Position numbers and translations under genes: made by a program. Positions 1-7,534 of a DNA stretch of 64,000 bases are shown in pieces. Source of the stretch: Thiodiazotropha sp040791665 (GTDB lineage Bacteria > Pseudomonadota > Gammaproteobacteria > Chromatiales > Chromatiaceae). Location: assembly GCA_040791665.1 (NCBI GenBank), contig JBFNNX010000017.1, forward strand, positions 1 through 64,000. Reading direction: 5' to 3'. The notes beneath the pieces were generated by a model. It did no database searches. It was not told where the DNA came from and worked only from the letters and a program-made list of their open reading frames with translations. Each line of letters begins with the position of its first letter. Within the stretch, counting starts at the first letter, position 1.

Positions 1-234
1 ATACTCACAATGACGGATTGGCGCCCAGGGTAGTTGAGCAGCAGTACTGGAATGCACAGAAAACCGTGGCCAAAAAGACTTGACCACTACAGAGACGTAC
101 CTAGAGATGCTTGGCTAAATCATTTTATTTATATTTATCCCCCAATATTTGGTGATAAAGATTTTGACCTATACTCGCCTGGACCAAATGGGATTGATGA
201 ACAAGGAAAGGGAGATGACATAGTAAATTGGTGA
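1..234 (+). pseudogene. 3' part of a type II secretion pseudopilin GspG gene, possibly frameshifted
   Basis: The frame ending at 234 encodes the calcium-binding-loop half of a GspG major pseudopilin (VPRDAW, DFDLYSPGPNGIDEQG, DDIVNW), which aligns well with the complete GspG encoded at 51316-51747. No prepilin N-terminus is visible because the window begins inside the gene. Upstream, the matching frame is closed by a TAG at 31-33, while a different frame from position 3 to about 87 reads NDGLAPRV and YWN, as expected for the preceding GspG segment. Removing one base near 85-90 would join the two frames, so a single-base frameshift is likely. A start at the TTG at 34 would lack the membrane helix and could not make a pseudopilin. 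No T2SS neighbour is visible. Confidence 0.5.
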
Positions 235-402
235 AAAACAGGTATTGTATAGTATGCGCATTGTGGGGTGCAGGTCAGACTAAACCTTTCACCTAAATGA
301 AAAACGCCAAGCGTGCCTTTGGTCTCGAATAGGAAAAGGGGTCAAAATTTTTTACATATTAGTATTAAGGATCAAAAACTAGAGTAAGTAGATACTGATA
401 CG

Positions 403-1914
403 TTAACTTCTGTCCAGGCGACGATAACCAATAGCCTCGCTGATATGCGCCGTCTCCACCTTCGGGCTCGCCTCCAAGTCGGCGATGGTGCGCGCCACCT
501 TTAGAATGCGGTGATAGGCACGCATCGACAGGCCAAGTTTTTCGATCGCCCGGTGCAACAGTGCGTTACCTTCCTTGTTCGGCCTGGCGAATTTCACGAT
601 GTCCAATCCCTGCAGGGCCTGGTTGGTGTGGTCCTGCCGCTGGAGTTGTATATCACGGGCTGCGATGACCCGGCGACGGATGGTTTCGCTCGACTCCTCT
701 CTTTTCTGCGGCGCCTGGTGATCGAGCTGCAGGGGTTGCCGGGGCACCTCCACGTGCATGTCTATACGATCGATCAATGGACCGGAGATGCGGTTGCGGT
801 AACGGGTGATCCTGTCGAGGGTGCAGTGACAGCGGTTGCTGCCGTCTCCCAGGTGGCCGCAGGGGCAGGGGTTCATCGCCGCGATCAGCTGAAAACGGGA
901 CGGGTAGTCGACCTGGCGGTTGGCGCGGGAGATGGTGATGCAACCGTTTTCCAGGGGTTCGCGCAACACCTCCAGGGTATGCCGGTCGAATTCCGGGAGT
1001 TCATCCAGGAACAGCACGCCGCGGTGCGCCAAGGAGATTTCGCCGGGTTTCGGATTACTGCCGCCGCCGACCAGGGCCGCCGCCGAGGCCGTGTGATGGG
1101 GGGCACGGAAGGGTCTTTGACGCCACTGGGCGGGTTGGAAAACCCTGTTGTTGGCCACCGAGTGAATAGCCGCGGATTCCAGCGCCTCCTCCTCGCTCAT
1201 TGGGGGCAGGATTCCGGGCAGGCGGGAGGCGAGCATCGATTTGCCGGTGCCGGGCGGACCGATATAGAGCAGCGAGTGGGCGCCGGCGGCGCTGATTTCC
1301 AGGGCGCGCCGGGCATGACTCTGTCCATAGACATCGGCCATATCGAGCCGGCTCTTTTCACTCTCCTCGATACTGTGCGTGCTTTTGTATTGCGCTAACG
1401 GATTGACACTGTTGAGGTGTGAACAGACTTCGAGGAGGTGGCTGGCCGGATAGCACTGGAGTCCGTTGACCAGTCCCGCCTCCTCAGCATTCTGTTGCGG
1501 CAGGATCAGGGAACGCCCGGCATCGCGGGCGGTGAGCGCAGCAGGGAGGATACCGCTGATCGGGCGCAGTTCACCGGACAGGGCAAGTTCGCCGCTGAAC
1601 TCATAGTGGCTCAGAGGGTCCATCGTCAATTGATTCGAGGCGGCCAGGATGCCGAGGGCAATGGGCAGGTCGAATCGCCCCCCCTCTTTCGGCAGATCGG
1701 CAGGCGCCAAATTGATGGTGATGCGCCGGGCGGGAAACTCAAACTGGCTGTTGATCAGTGCTCCTCTGACCCGGTCTTTACTCTCACGCACCGCCATTTC
1801 GGGCAAGCCGACGATGGAGAGGCCCGGAAGACCGTTGGAGAGGTGGACCTCGACGGTGACCAGAGGTGCTTGTACGCCCTCTTGGGCGCGGGAATAGAGA
1901 ATAGCGAGTGACAT
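403..1914 (-). CDS. comM: YifB/ComM family AAA+ ATPase (Mg-chelatase-like)
   Basis: This is a 503-residue protein of the normal length for ComM/YifB. The N-terminal Lon-protease-like/ChlI domain holds the family signature GLSIVGLPEMAVRESKDRVR (about 31-50). The AAA+ module follows, with Walker A GPPGTGKS (219-226), Walker B LFLDELPEF (301-309), and a cysteine/histidine cluster CPCGHLGDGSNRCHC (350-364). In other gammaproteobacteria ComM is a hexameric helicase that drives branch migration when transformed DNA is integrated. The ATG is preceded by AAGGAAGG at good spacing. It lies 45 nt downstream of ubiK on the same strand, a conserved pairing. Natural competence of this organism cannot be judged from this gene alone, because comM is widespread in non-competent species. 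Confidence 0.93.
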   Translation of the reverse strand: MSLAILYSRAQEGVQAPLVTVEVHLSNGLPGLSIVGLPEMAVRESKDRVRGALINSQFEFPARRITINLAPADLPKEGGRFDLPIALGILAASNQLTMDPLSHYEFSGELALSGELRPISGILPAALTARDAGRSLILPQQNAEEAGLVNGLQCYPASHLLEVCSHLNSVNPLAQYKSTHSIEESEKSRLDMADVYGQSHARRALEISAAGAHSLLYIGPPGTGKSMLASRLPGILPPMSEEEALESAAIHSVANNRVFQPAQWRQRPFRAPHHTASAAALVGGGSNPKPGEISLAHRGVLFLDELPEFDRHTLEVLREPLENGCITISRANRQVDYPSRFQLIAAMNPCPCGHLGDGSNRCHCTLDRITRYRNRISGPLIDRIDMHVEVPRQPLQLDHQAPQKREESSETIRRRVIAARDIQLQRQDHTNQALQGLDIVKFARPNKEGNALLHRAIEKLGLSMRAYHRILKVARTIADLEASPKVETAHISEAIGYRRLDRS

Positions 1915-1959
1915 AGATTCCTTCCTTGGAATAGCGTTCGGTCCGATGCTGATGAAGCG

Positions 1960-2205
1960 CTAGCCGGTTTTATCCTCCATTTCCTTGATCTGTATCTCCA
2001 GCCGCTCAAGCTTCTCGCGTGTACGTGCCAGAACCGCCTGCTGAACCTCAAACTCCTCACGGGTCACCAGGTCGAGCTTGGCAAGTCCGGACTCCAGGGT
2101 GGCGCGTATGTTTTTTGCCACATCGGCTTGTAATGCCTGGATACCGCTGGGCATTGTCGCCGAAAGCCGGGTCGTCAGCTCATCGATAAGTTTCGGATCA
2201 ATCAT
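1960..2205 (-). CDS. ubiK: Ubiquinone biosynthesis accessory factor UbiK
   Basis: An 81-residue protein of the UbiK (YqiC, BMFP) family, starting MIDPKLIDEL. The first half is amphipathic and the second half (about 45-78) is a charged heptad region (VTREEFEVQQAVLARTREKL) expected to form a trimeric coiled coil. UbiK helps the soluble Ubi complex in aerobic ubiquinone synthesis, partnering UbiJ; the window also encodes ubiJ, ubiB and ubiE at 20.8-23.9 kb, which supports the call. The gene precedes comM on the same strand. Length and residue pattern fit well; function is by family only. Confidence 0.85.
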   Translation of the reverse strand: MIDPKLIDELTTRLSATMPSGIQALQADVAKNIRATLESGLAKLDLVTREEFEVQQAVLARTREKLERLEIQIKEMEDKTG

Positions 2206-2355
2206 GCGGCAGACAATAGCCAGTGACGACCCCTTTGTCCAGCGAAAGAGGACGCGGCTCCGGATAATCTTTGTGGTGAGATTCCCCCTGCATGATTAAT
2301 AGAGGAACAGCGCTGTTTCATCGATCCACCGGCAGATATATCGATCCGGCAATTT

Positions 2356-2385
2356 CGCACCAAGCCGGTGCATAGGTCTGGTGCA
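2356..2385 (+). promoter_or_regulatory. Two overlapping NtrC-binding-like sites
   Basis: Site 1 (2356-2372) reads CGCACCAAGCCGGTGCA and matches the NtrC consensus TGCACCA-N3-TGGTGCA at 12 of 14 defined bases. Site 2 (2369-2385, TGCATAGGTCTGGTGCA) has a perfect right half and a weaker left half, and shares TGCA with site 1. They lie about 105-135 bp upstream of the sigma-54-like element, the usual distance for an enhancer, and upstream of glnK-amtB, a classic NtrC target. Confidence 0.55.
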
Positions 2386-2395
2386 AGGGGATCGG

Positions 2396-2407
2396 TTGTG
2401 ATCACAA
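2396..2407. promoter_or_regulatory. 12-bp perfect palindrome, possible operator
   Basis: The sequence TTGTGATCACAA is its own reverse complement. It sits just downstream of the NtrC-like sites. It is not a CRP site, because the TGTGA and TCACA halves overlap instead of being separated by six bases. No specific regulator can be named. Confidence 0.3.
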
Positions 2408-2489
2408 ACCATGCACGGCCATGTGAACCGGTCAGCATCATGACTGCCAATTATCGGGTATTCCCTGCAATTTCAACAGGTTGGAAAAG

Positions 2490-2506
2490 TTGGCACGAAG
2501 TCTGAG
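2490..2506 (+). promoter_or_regulatory. Sigma-54-like promoter element (imperfect -12)
   Basis: TTGGCACG at 2490-2497 is a perfect -24 box. After the standard spacing the -12 region reads CTGAG instead of TTGCA, so the invariant GC is GA. The position, 88 bp before the torF ATG and downstream of NtrC-like sites, argues for it; the -12 mismatch argues against. Confidence 0.4.
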
Positions 2507-2593
2507 AAGACAGCAGTAGTTTCGCCTCGTCAAGCTATGAGTCGAGTTAACTGATTAACCCATGTTTCTAATTGAATAAGAGGAAGTACAACG

Positions 2594-3271
2594 ATGAAGA
2601 TGAACCGTCTTGCCCAGGCCTGTGGCGTTGTGATGTTAGGGCTATCGTCCATCGCTGCGGCGGAAGTCAGCACCAATATCGGTGTTACCAGTAACTACAT
2701 CTGGCGCGGGTTGACCCAGACCGGCAACAGCACCGCATTGTCCGGTGGCTTCGATTGGTCTGGCGAGTCGGGTCTCTATGCGGGTACCTGGCTGTCGGAG
2801 GCCTGGGACGATTATGAGCTCGACCTGTATGGCGGTTACGCCGGCGAGGTGGGCGACTTCGGCTACGATGTCGGCCTGATCTATTACGCCTATTCAAGCG
2901 ACGCGGAATCTGATTTCATCGAGCTCGCCGTGAGCGGCAGCTGGCAGTTTCTCACCGCCGGTCTCAACTATGTCTTCTCTGCAGAGGATGCGGTCGAGGC
3001 TATCGAAGAGGATCTCTACTACTACCTGGGCGCCGGCTTTGACCTGCCGCAGGACTTCTCCATCGGCCTGACGGTCGGTTTCGTCGAGCCGGATGGCGAT
3101 GGCGATGATGATTTAGAGGACTACACCCACTATCAGGTCGACCTGACCAAGGCCACCGGTGATTTCGGCGACATCACCCTGAGCGTCTCCGACACCGACC
3201 TCGATGATACGGACGCTGCCGGTGAAGACTCCGATATGCGTTTCTTCATCTCTTGGAGCAAAGGCTTCTAA
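2594..3271 (+). CDS. TorF family putative porin
   Basis: A 225-residue outer-membrane protein. It begins with a signal peptide (about 1-23, cleavage after SIAAA) followed by NIGVTSNYIWRGLTQTG, the hallmark of the TorF/TIGR02001 porin family, and alternating aromatic beta-strands ending in FFISWSKGF with a terminal phenylalanine typical of beta-barrels. It is rich in Asp/Glu and Tyr and lacks Cys after processing. It is the first gene of a tandem set with glnK (70 nt downstream) and amtB, which suggests a channel for small nitrogenous solutes, though this role is inferred from context. The ATG at 2594 has an AAGAGGAAG ribosome-binding site. A hairpin separates it from glnK. Confidence 0.8.
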   Translation: MKMNRLAQACGVVMLGLSSIAAAEVSTNIGVTSNYIWRGLTQTGNSTALSGGFDWSGESGLYAGTWLSEAWDDYELDLYGGYAGEVGDFGYDVGLIYYAYSSDAESDFIELAVSGSWQFLTAGLNYVFSAEDAVEAIEEDLYYYLGAGFDLPQDFSIGLTVGFVEPDGDGDDDLEDYTHYQVDLTKATGDFGDITLSVSDTDLDDTDAAGEDSDMRFFISWSKGF

Positions 3272-3303
3272 GACAAATCGGCTTGAGTTAACTATTTGAT
3301 GTA

Positions 3304-3325
3304 CAGCCCGTTCTGTTATGGGCTG
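3304..3325 (+). promoter_or_regulatory. Intercistronic hairpin between torF and glnK
   Basis: CAGCCC (3304-3309) pairs with GGGCTG (3320-3325) around a 10-nt loop, just before the glnK ribosome-binding site. There is no U-run after it, so it is more likely an mRNA stability or processing hairpin than a terminator; it could set different levels for torF and glnK. Confidence 0.35.
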
Positions 3326-3341
3326 AACGAGGAGCAATCAG

Positions 3342-3680
3342 ATGAAAATGGTTTCAGCAATCATTAAGCCGTTCAAGCTTGATGATGTCCGCGAAGCTTT
3401 GTCCGAAGTGGGTGTGGCGGGTATCACGGTCACCGAGGTCAAGGGTTTTGGGCGTCAGAAGGGGCACACCGAACTCTACCGCGGTGCAGAGTACGTGGTC
3501 GATTTCCTACCCAAGATCAAGGTCGAAATCGCTGTCGATAACGACATTCTCGATCAGGTCGTGGAAGCGATGTCCAATGCCGCGAAGACCGGCAAGATCG
3601 GCGATGGCAAGATCTTCGTCACTGACGTGGAACAGGTCGTTCGTGTGCGTACCGGTGAAACCGGTCCCGAAGCGCTGTAA
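3342..3680 (+). CDS. glnK: PII nitrogen regulatory protein GlnK
   Basis: A 112-residue PII trimer subunit of exact family length. The T-loop contains the uridylylation tyrosine Y51 (YRGAEYVVDF), the B-loop is TGKIGDGKIFV (about 83-93) and the C-terminal signature is VRVRTGETG. PII proteins sense ATP/ADP and 2-oxoglutarate and, when unmodified, plug the AmtB channel. The position immediately before amtB identifies this copy as GlnK-type and not the housekeeping GlnB. The ATG has a strong CGAGGAG ribosome-binding site. It is probably under NtrC/sigma-54 control given the sites upstream of torF. Confidence 0.95.
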   Translation: MKMVSAIIKPFKLDDVREALSEVGVAGITVTEVKGFGRQKGHTELYRGAEYVVDFLPKIKVEIAVDNDILDQVVEAMSNAAKTGKIGDGKIFVTDVEQVVRVRTGETGPEAL

Positions 3681-3710
3681 CTCACTAGCAACATATATTT
3701 GGAGAGTATC

Positions 3711-4973
3711 GTGGAAGCGATTACACAACTCAGTTACGCACTGGATACCTTCTACTTTCTGGTATCCGGCGCGCTTGTCATGTGGATGGCGGCAGGTTTC
3801 GCCATGCTCGAGGCCGGTCTGGTGCGAGCCAAGAATACTGCTGAAATCCTGACCAAAAACGTCGCCCTGTTCGCTATCGCCTGCATTATGTATATGTTGA
3901 TGGGCTACAACATCATGTACCCGGGGGACGGCAATGGCTATTTTCCGGCGCTTGACCTGAGCTTTATGTTCGGTGGCGATAACAGTGTCGAAGATGTGCT
4001 GGCCAGCAATGGTGAGACCTACTATTCCGGTATGTCGGACTTCTTCTTCCAGGTGGTCTTCGTTGCCACCGCCGTGTCCATCGTTTCCGGCGCGGTGGCC
4101 GAGCGGATGAAGCTCTGGGCCTTCCTGCTGTTTGCCGTGGTAATGACCGGTGTCATCTACCCGCTGCAGGGTTACTGGAAATGGGGCGGCGGTTTCCTTG
4201 ACGCCGCCGGTTTCAGTGATTTTGCCGGTTCTGGCGTGGTGCATCTCTGTGGCGCCGCAGCAGCCCTGGCCGGCGTCATCCTGCTCGGGGCCCGTAAAGG
4301 CAAGTACACCGCCGATGGCCGTGTCAACGCCATACCCGGCGCCAACATGCCCTTGGCCACCCTGGGTACTTTCATCCTGTGGCTGGGTTGGTTTGGCTTT
4401 AACGGAGGTTCCGAGCTGAAGATCTCCGATATCGGCGAAGCCAATGCCGTTGCCGCCGTCTTTGTCAATACCAATGCAGCTGCAGCCGGCGGTGTAGTGG
4501 TGGCACTGCTTACAGCACGTGCCCTGTTCGGTAAAGCGGATCTAACCATGGCGTTGAACGGTGCCCTGGCAGGTCTTGTGGCAATCACTGCAGAGCCGCT
4601 GACACCGGTTCCTTTGGAGGCGACTCTGATCGGCGCCGTCGGCGGTCTGCTTGTGGTCTTCTCCATCATCACCATGGACAAGATCAAGATCGACGATCCG
4701 GTGGGCGCCATTTCGGTACATGGCGTGGTCGGTATGTGGGGCTTGATTGCAGTTCCGCTAACGAATAGCGATGCTTCAATCGGTCCGCAGCTACTCGGTA
4801 TGGGAGTAATCTTTGCCTGGACGTTCGTCGCCAGCTTCGTGGTTTGGCTGATCCTTAAAATTGTGATGGGTATCAGGGTCAGCGAAGAGGAAGAGTACGA
4901 AGGTGTCGATATCGGCGAGTGTGGATTGGAGGCCTATCCCGAATTCACAGGTAACCGAGGTTCAGGTCTGTAA
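3711..4973 (+). CDS. amtB: Ammonium transporter AmtB
   Basis: A 420-residue polytopic inner-membrane channel of the Amt/Rh family, with about 11 hydrophobic helices. The conserved pore histidines appear in GVVHLCGAAAALAG and ISVHGVVGMWG, and the N-terminal Amt signature is MWMAAGFAMLEAGLVR. It carries ammonium into the cell and is regulated by the GlnK product encoded 30 nt upstream. I choose the GTG at 3711 because GGAG at 3701-3704 is placed as its ribosome-binding site; the longer TTG start at 3699 would overlap that site. A terminator follows at 5000. Confidence 0.95.
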   Translation: MEAITQLSYALDTFYFLVSGALVMWMAAGFAMLEAGLVRAKNTAEILTKNVALFAIACIMYMLMGYNIMYPGDGNGYFPALDLSFMFGGDNSVEDVLASNGETYYSGMSDFFFQVVFVATAVSIVSGAVAERMKLWAFLLFAVVMTGVIYPLQGYWKWGGGFLDAAGFSDFAGSGVVHLCGAAAALAGVILLGARKGKYTADGRVNAIPGANMPLATLGTFILWLGWFGFNGGSELKISDIGEANAVAAVFVNTNAAAAGGVVVALLTARALFGKADLTMALNGALAGLVAITAEPLTPVPLEATLIGAVGGLLVVFSIITMDKIKIDDPVGAISVHGVVGMWGLIAVPLTNSDASIGPQLLGMGVIFAWTFVASFVVWLILKIVMGIRVSEEEEYEGVDIGECGLEAYPEFTGNRGSGL

Positions 4974-4999
4974 CAAATCTGTTGGATGATCCTCCCTTT

Positions 5000-5023
5000 A
5001 AGGGCGCTTCGGCGCCCTTTTTT
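5000..5023 (+). terminator. Rho-independent terminator of the torF-glnK-amtB operon
   Basis: AGGGCGC (5001-5007), a TTCG tetraloop and GCGCCCT (5012-5018) form a perfect 7-bp stem followed by a run of T. It lies 27 nt after the amtB stop. Confidence 0.9.
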
Positions 5024-5245
5024 ATCTCTGCCTCAGTTCACTTCTCCCACAGCGCATCCGGTAGTGTAGCGGGCCGTGTTTGAAGAGTCTGATTCCGAAC
5101 CCCGAATGTACAAGGTAAAATGATCCAAGCAGTACGATACATGCCACCTTTCAGGTAGACTGGGCCTGATTCGGTGGTGGGCCGGTATGCGCACAACCGC
5201 AACGGTTTAGACGCCAGTGTGAAATATTTGCAAGGAGCAGCCCCG

Positions 5246-5719
5246 ATGCTGGATTTGAAAATCATGTGGACCCGGATGTTTGCGCTATCTCTGCTGTTAG
5301 TATTGTTGATGGCGGCTTTCCAACTGCAGGCAGAGGTCTATAAATGGGTGGATGAGCAGGGTCGTGTACACTTCAGCGATCGGCCTGTGACGGGCGAGTC
5401 CACTGAGATTAAGATCAGGGATCAGGAGGGGTCTCAACCATCGACCGGTGAAGATGACAGGCAGTTGAAGATGCAACGTATGCTGGATGTCTATGCAGAG
5501 GAGCGCGCGGAGAAGAAAGAGGCAAAGCAGAAACAACTTGCTGAGCGGAAAAAACGTAAGCAGAACTGCGTGCGTGCCAAAGACCGCTACAATTCCCATC
5601 TTCGGGCAACAGGTATCTATAATTTAGGCAATGACGGAGAACGGCGTTATCTGAGCGATCAAGCGCGCGCGCGGCACATAAAACAACTTAAAGCCGAGAT
5701 CTCCCGCTGGTGCAGGTGA
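5246..5719 (+). CDS. DUF4124 domain-containing secreted protein
   Basis: A 157-residue protein with an N-terminal signal peptide (hydrophobic LSLLLVLLMAAFQLQA) followed directly by the DUF4124 motif VYKWVDEQGRVHFSDRP (mature residues about 2-18). The middle is a long charged, probably helical region (KKEAKQKQLAERKKRKQ) and the C-terminus has two cysteines. DUF4124 proteins are common exported proteins of gammaproteobacteria with unknown function. The start at 5246 is preferred because AAGGAG lies about 9 nt upstream; earlier in-frame starts lack one. A second DUF4124 gene occurs at 19788. It ends five nucleotides before the convergent diguanylate cyclase gene. Confidence 0.75.
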   Translation: MLDLKIMWTRMFALSLLLVLLMAAFQLQAEVYKWVDEQGRVHFSDRPVTGESTEIKIRDQEGSQPSTGEDDRQLKMQRMLDVYAEERAEKKEAKQKQLAERKKRKQNCVRAKDRYNSHLRATGIYNLGNDGERRYLSDQARARHIKQLKAEISRWCR

Positions 5720-5724
5720 AGAGG

Positions 5725-6876
5725 TTACATATAGGTGATATCCGCTTCGCTGACTATCCGGTTTCTCCCCGCCTCTTTGGCCTGATAGAGGGCCTGATCA
5801 GCGCGTTCAAGCAGGCTCTCGGGGCTGTCTCCCCGGCGATAGCTGGCAGCGCCCACAGAAACCGTAACTGATGGCAGCTTCTCTTTGGTGCTTCTTTTAA
5901 TCAGTATCAGTTTGGCAACCGACTGATGAATCGATTGTGCGATACTCACTGCATGGGTGATATCTGCTTCGGGCAGGAGCACGGTAAACTCTTCCCCGCC
6001 ATAGCGCGCGGGAAAGTCCACATCCCGCAGCTGGTCCCGCATGATCAGTCCAACACGGCGAATAACCTCATCCCCGATTACGTGACCAAAGTTGTCATTA
6101 AACCGTTTGAAATGGTCAATATCGAGCATCAAAATGGAAAAGGGAGTCGATGCGTCACTATGCGCCTCGACCAGTTCATTCATGCGTTTGTTGAGTGCAC
6201 GGCGATTGAACAATCCTGTCAGCGCATCAGTGGATATCTCGTCGCGTAGCTTTTTCACTTCTGACTGCAGTGACAGACTCTGCTCTTCGGCCGACTGAAG
6301 GTGGTCGCGCAACAAGCGGTTGTTTTGCATTGCCTGTGTCGTGGCCTGCATCAAGGTTTGCGCTATGCCGCGGAGGTCTTCAAGACCCGGGTTGGCATCC
6401 AGCGCGTGGCGCTGGTTCAGCAAGGTCTCGTTGAAGAGGTCCGTCTGGCTACAGTTGTTTGTCACGCCTTCGAGAACCTTGAAGAGTAGGTTGTGAAGGT
6501 CTGCCAAGTGTTCATCCAGCTTGTCGCTCTGACTGCCCTGCAGGCAGGAATTTTCAAACAAATGAAACAGAAAGTGGCTGTCCAGATGGCCGGTTTTTGT
6601 GAGCTGGGCATCTATTTTTCGTGTCAGTTCACCATGTCGCTGAGAGACATACTCATATGCAACATGATAACAAACAGGTGTAATGGGAATGTTGTAACGA
6701 ATTAGCAGTTCCGTCGCCTTGGTATGCCATTCATTGACCTCATCCGCTGCATCCAATCTGAAGCAGTGTGAATTGAGCATGGTGATCTGTACCGACTTAT
6801 TGTTGTCCTTGTTTATTTGGTTGTGATTATCGTTCCGGAATGATTGGTTTCTTTCATTTGCGACCGGTGCGGCCAT
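5725..6876 (-). CDS. GGDEF diguanylate cyclase with N-terminal helical domain
   Basis: A soluble protein of up to 383 residues (351 if it starts at MLNSHCF, 6780). The first 190 residues are mostly helical without a recognisable sensor domain; a coiled segment (about 190-215) leads into a complete GGDEF domain. The active site is RYGGEEF, and the inhibitory I-site RDVD lies exactly five residues before GGEEF, so the enzyme should make cyclic-di-GMP and be product-inhibited. The metal-binding IDHFKRFND motif is intact. The N-terminal half resembles the diguanylate cyclases whose region after residue 60 is annotated only as a conserved helical domain. Neither candidate start has a strong ribosome-binding site. 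Monocistronic and convergent with the DUF4124 gene. Confidence 0.85.
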   Translation of the reverse strand: MAAPVANERNQSFRNDNHNQINKDNNKSVQITMLNSHCFRLDAADEVNEWHTKATELLIRYNIPITPVCYHVAYEYVSQRHGELTRKIDAQLTKTGHLDSHFLFHLFENSCLQGSQSDKLDEHLADLHNLLFKVLEGVTNNCSQTDLFNETLLNQRHALDANPGLEDLRGIAQTLMQATTQAMQNNRLLRDHLQSAEEQSLSLQSEVKKLRDEISTDALTGLFNRRALNKRMNELVEAHSDASTPFSILMLDIDHFKRFNDNFGHVIGDEVIRRVGLIMRDQLRDVDFPARYGGEEFTVLLPEADITHAVSIAQSIHQSVAKLILIKRSTKEKLPSVTVSVGAASYRRGDSPESLLERADQALYQAKEAGRNRIVSEADITYM

Positions 6877-6918
6877 TTCTTGAGGGATTTCAGGCAGGTA
6901 TTGTTAACGGAATGGCAT

Positions 6919-6940
6919 TAAAAAAGGGGCTGGCAGCCCC
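6919..6940 (-). terminator. Rho-independent terminator of the DsrC-like gene
   Basis: Read leftward, GGGGCT-GCC-AGCCCC is followed by a run of T (A-run 6920-6925 on the plus strand). It sits 28 nt after the stop of the DsrC-like gene. Confidence 0.85.
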
Positions 6941-6967
6941 TTGTAAGTTGCAGTGTTGAGAATATTG

Positions 6968-7312
6968 TTAATGCACACTACCGAAGGAGAGGTCCAACGA
7001 GTAGGGTGGCAGTGGAATACCGGCGATCTTACACGCTTGGACTACCGGCCCCCTTGGAAAGAGCGTGTAGAGATATCTTTTGCCGCCCCGATCCTTGACT
7101 TGTGTCGTCATCGCCTTAAGCACCAGTCTGGCACTGCATGTGGTGCCATGCTCTTCGCAGTGGTGGCGCAGGAAATGAATCATCTCCCAATGCGCATCAG
7201 TTAACTCGATATTTTCTTCCGAAGCCAAGGCGATTGCCTGCTCTTCGGTCCACTCATCGAAACCTTCCGGTGTGTTGCTGTTCTCGACAGCCATTGGGTT
7301 CATTTCGGGCAT
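6968..7312 (-). CDS. DsrC/TusE-family sulfur-relay protein lacking the terminal cysteine
   Basis: A 114-residue DsrC/TusE-fold protein: DEWTEEQAIALASEENIELT, HWEMIHFLRHH and the C-terminal arm QACKIAGIPLPP. In DsrC the swinging arm carries two cysteines, 11 residues apart, the second next to last. Here the first is present (C94), but the position 11 residues on is Ser105 and the tail is extended to 114 residues. Two other cysteines (C52, C59) lie in the core. Canonical DsrC carries sulfur to or from dissimilatory sulfite reductase, and TusE works in tRNA thiolation using the terminal cysteine; neither mechanism can operate unchanged here. It stands alone with its own terminator and a TGGAGA ribosome-binding site. 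Confidence 0.8.
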   Translation of the reverse strand: MPEMNPMAVENSNTPEGFDEWTEEQAIALASEENIELTDAHWEMIHFLRHHCEEHGTTCSARLVLKAMTTQVKDRGGKRYLYTLFPRGPVVQACKIAGIPLPPYSLDLSFGSVH

Positions 7313-7534
7313 GGTCGTCTCCAGTGGTGATGGTCGTTCGTTGTCGCTTTATGCATTTATAGTTTTAGGGGCTCGATTGAGCCCATGCTCTAAAAAGATA
7401 GATCAGATTTAGCGAAAGACCAAGAAAAATAGTAGGATTTGATGCCGTTATTCCCCCGGTTCACGAAACGGGCGACAAAATGGGTTGATTTAGCTACTAT
7501 CCTTAAAAAAATTTTTACGGATTTTCCGCTGCTT

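Larger units (their letters stand above)
2206..2593. other. Intergenic control region between ubiK and the torF-glnK-amtB operon
   Basis: A 388-bp divergent region with no convincing gene. It contains two overlapping NtrC-like sites (2356-2385), a 12-bp perfect palindrome (2396-2407) and a sigma-54-like element (2490-2506), all placed to serve the rightward torF-glnK-amtB genes. The leftward promoter of ubiK-comM must also lie here, but I cannot point to it. Confidence 0.6.

Noticed and set aside
511..1398. Long rightward reading frame opposite comM
   Set aside because: It is the antisense shadow of a well-supported gene, with no family motif and low-complexity Gly/Ala/Val content.
3507..4244. 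Leftward frame opposite glnK and amtB
   Set aside because: Antisense to two certain genes; His/Gln-rich shadow.
7369..7384. Hairpin GGGCTC-GATT-GAGCCC upstream of the DsrC-like gene
   Set aside because: Six-base stem with no T run or conserved context; too short to assign a role.
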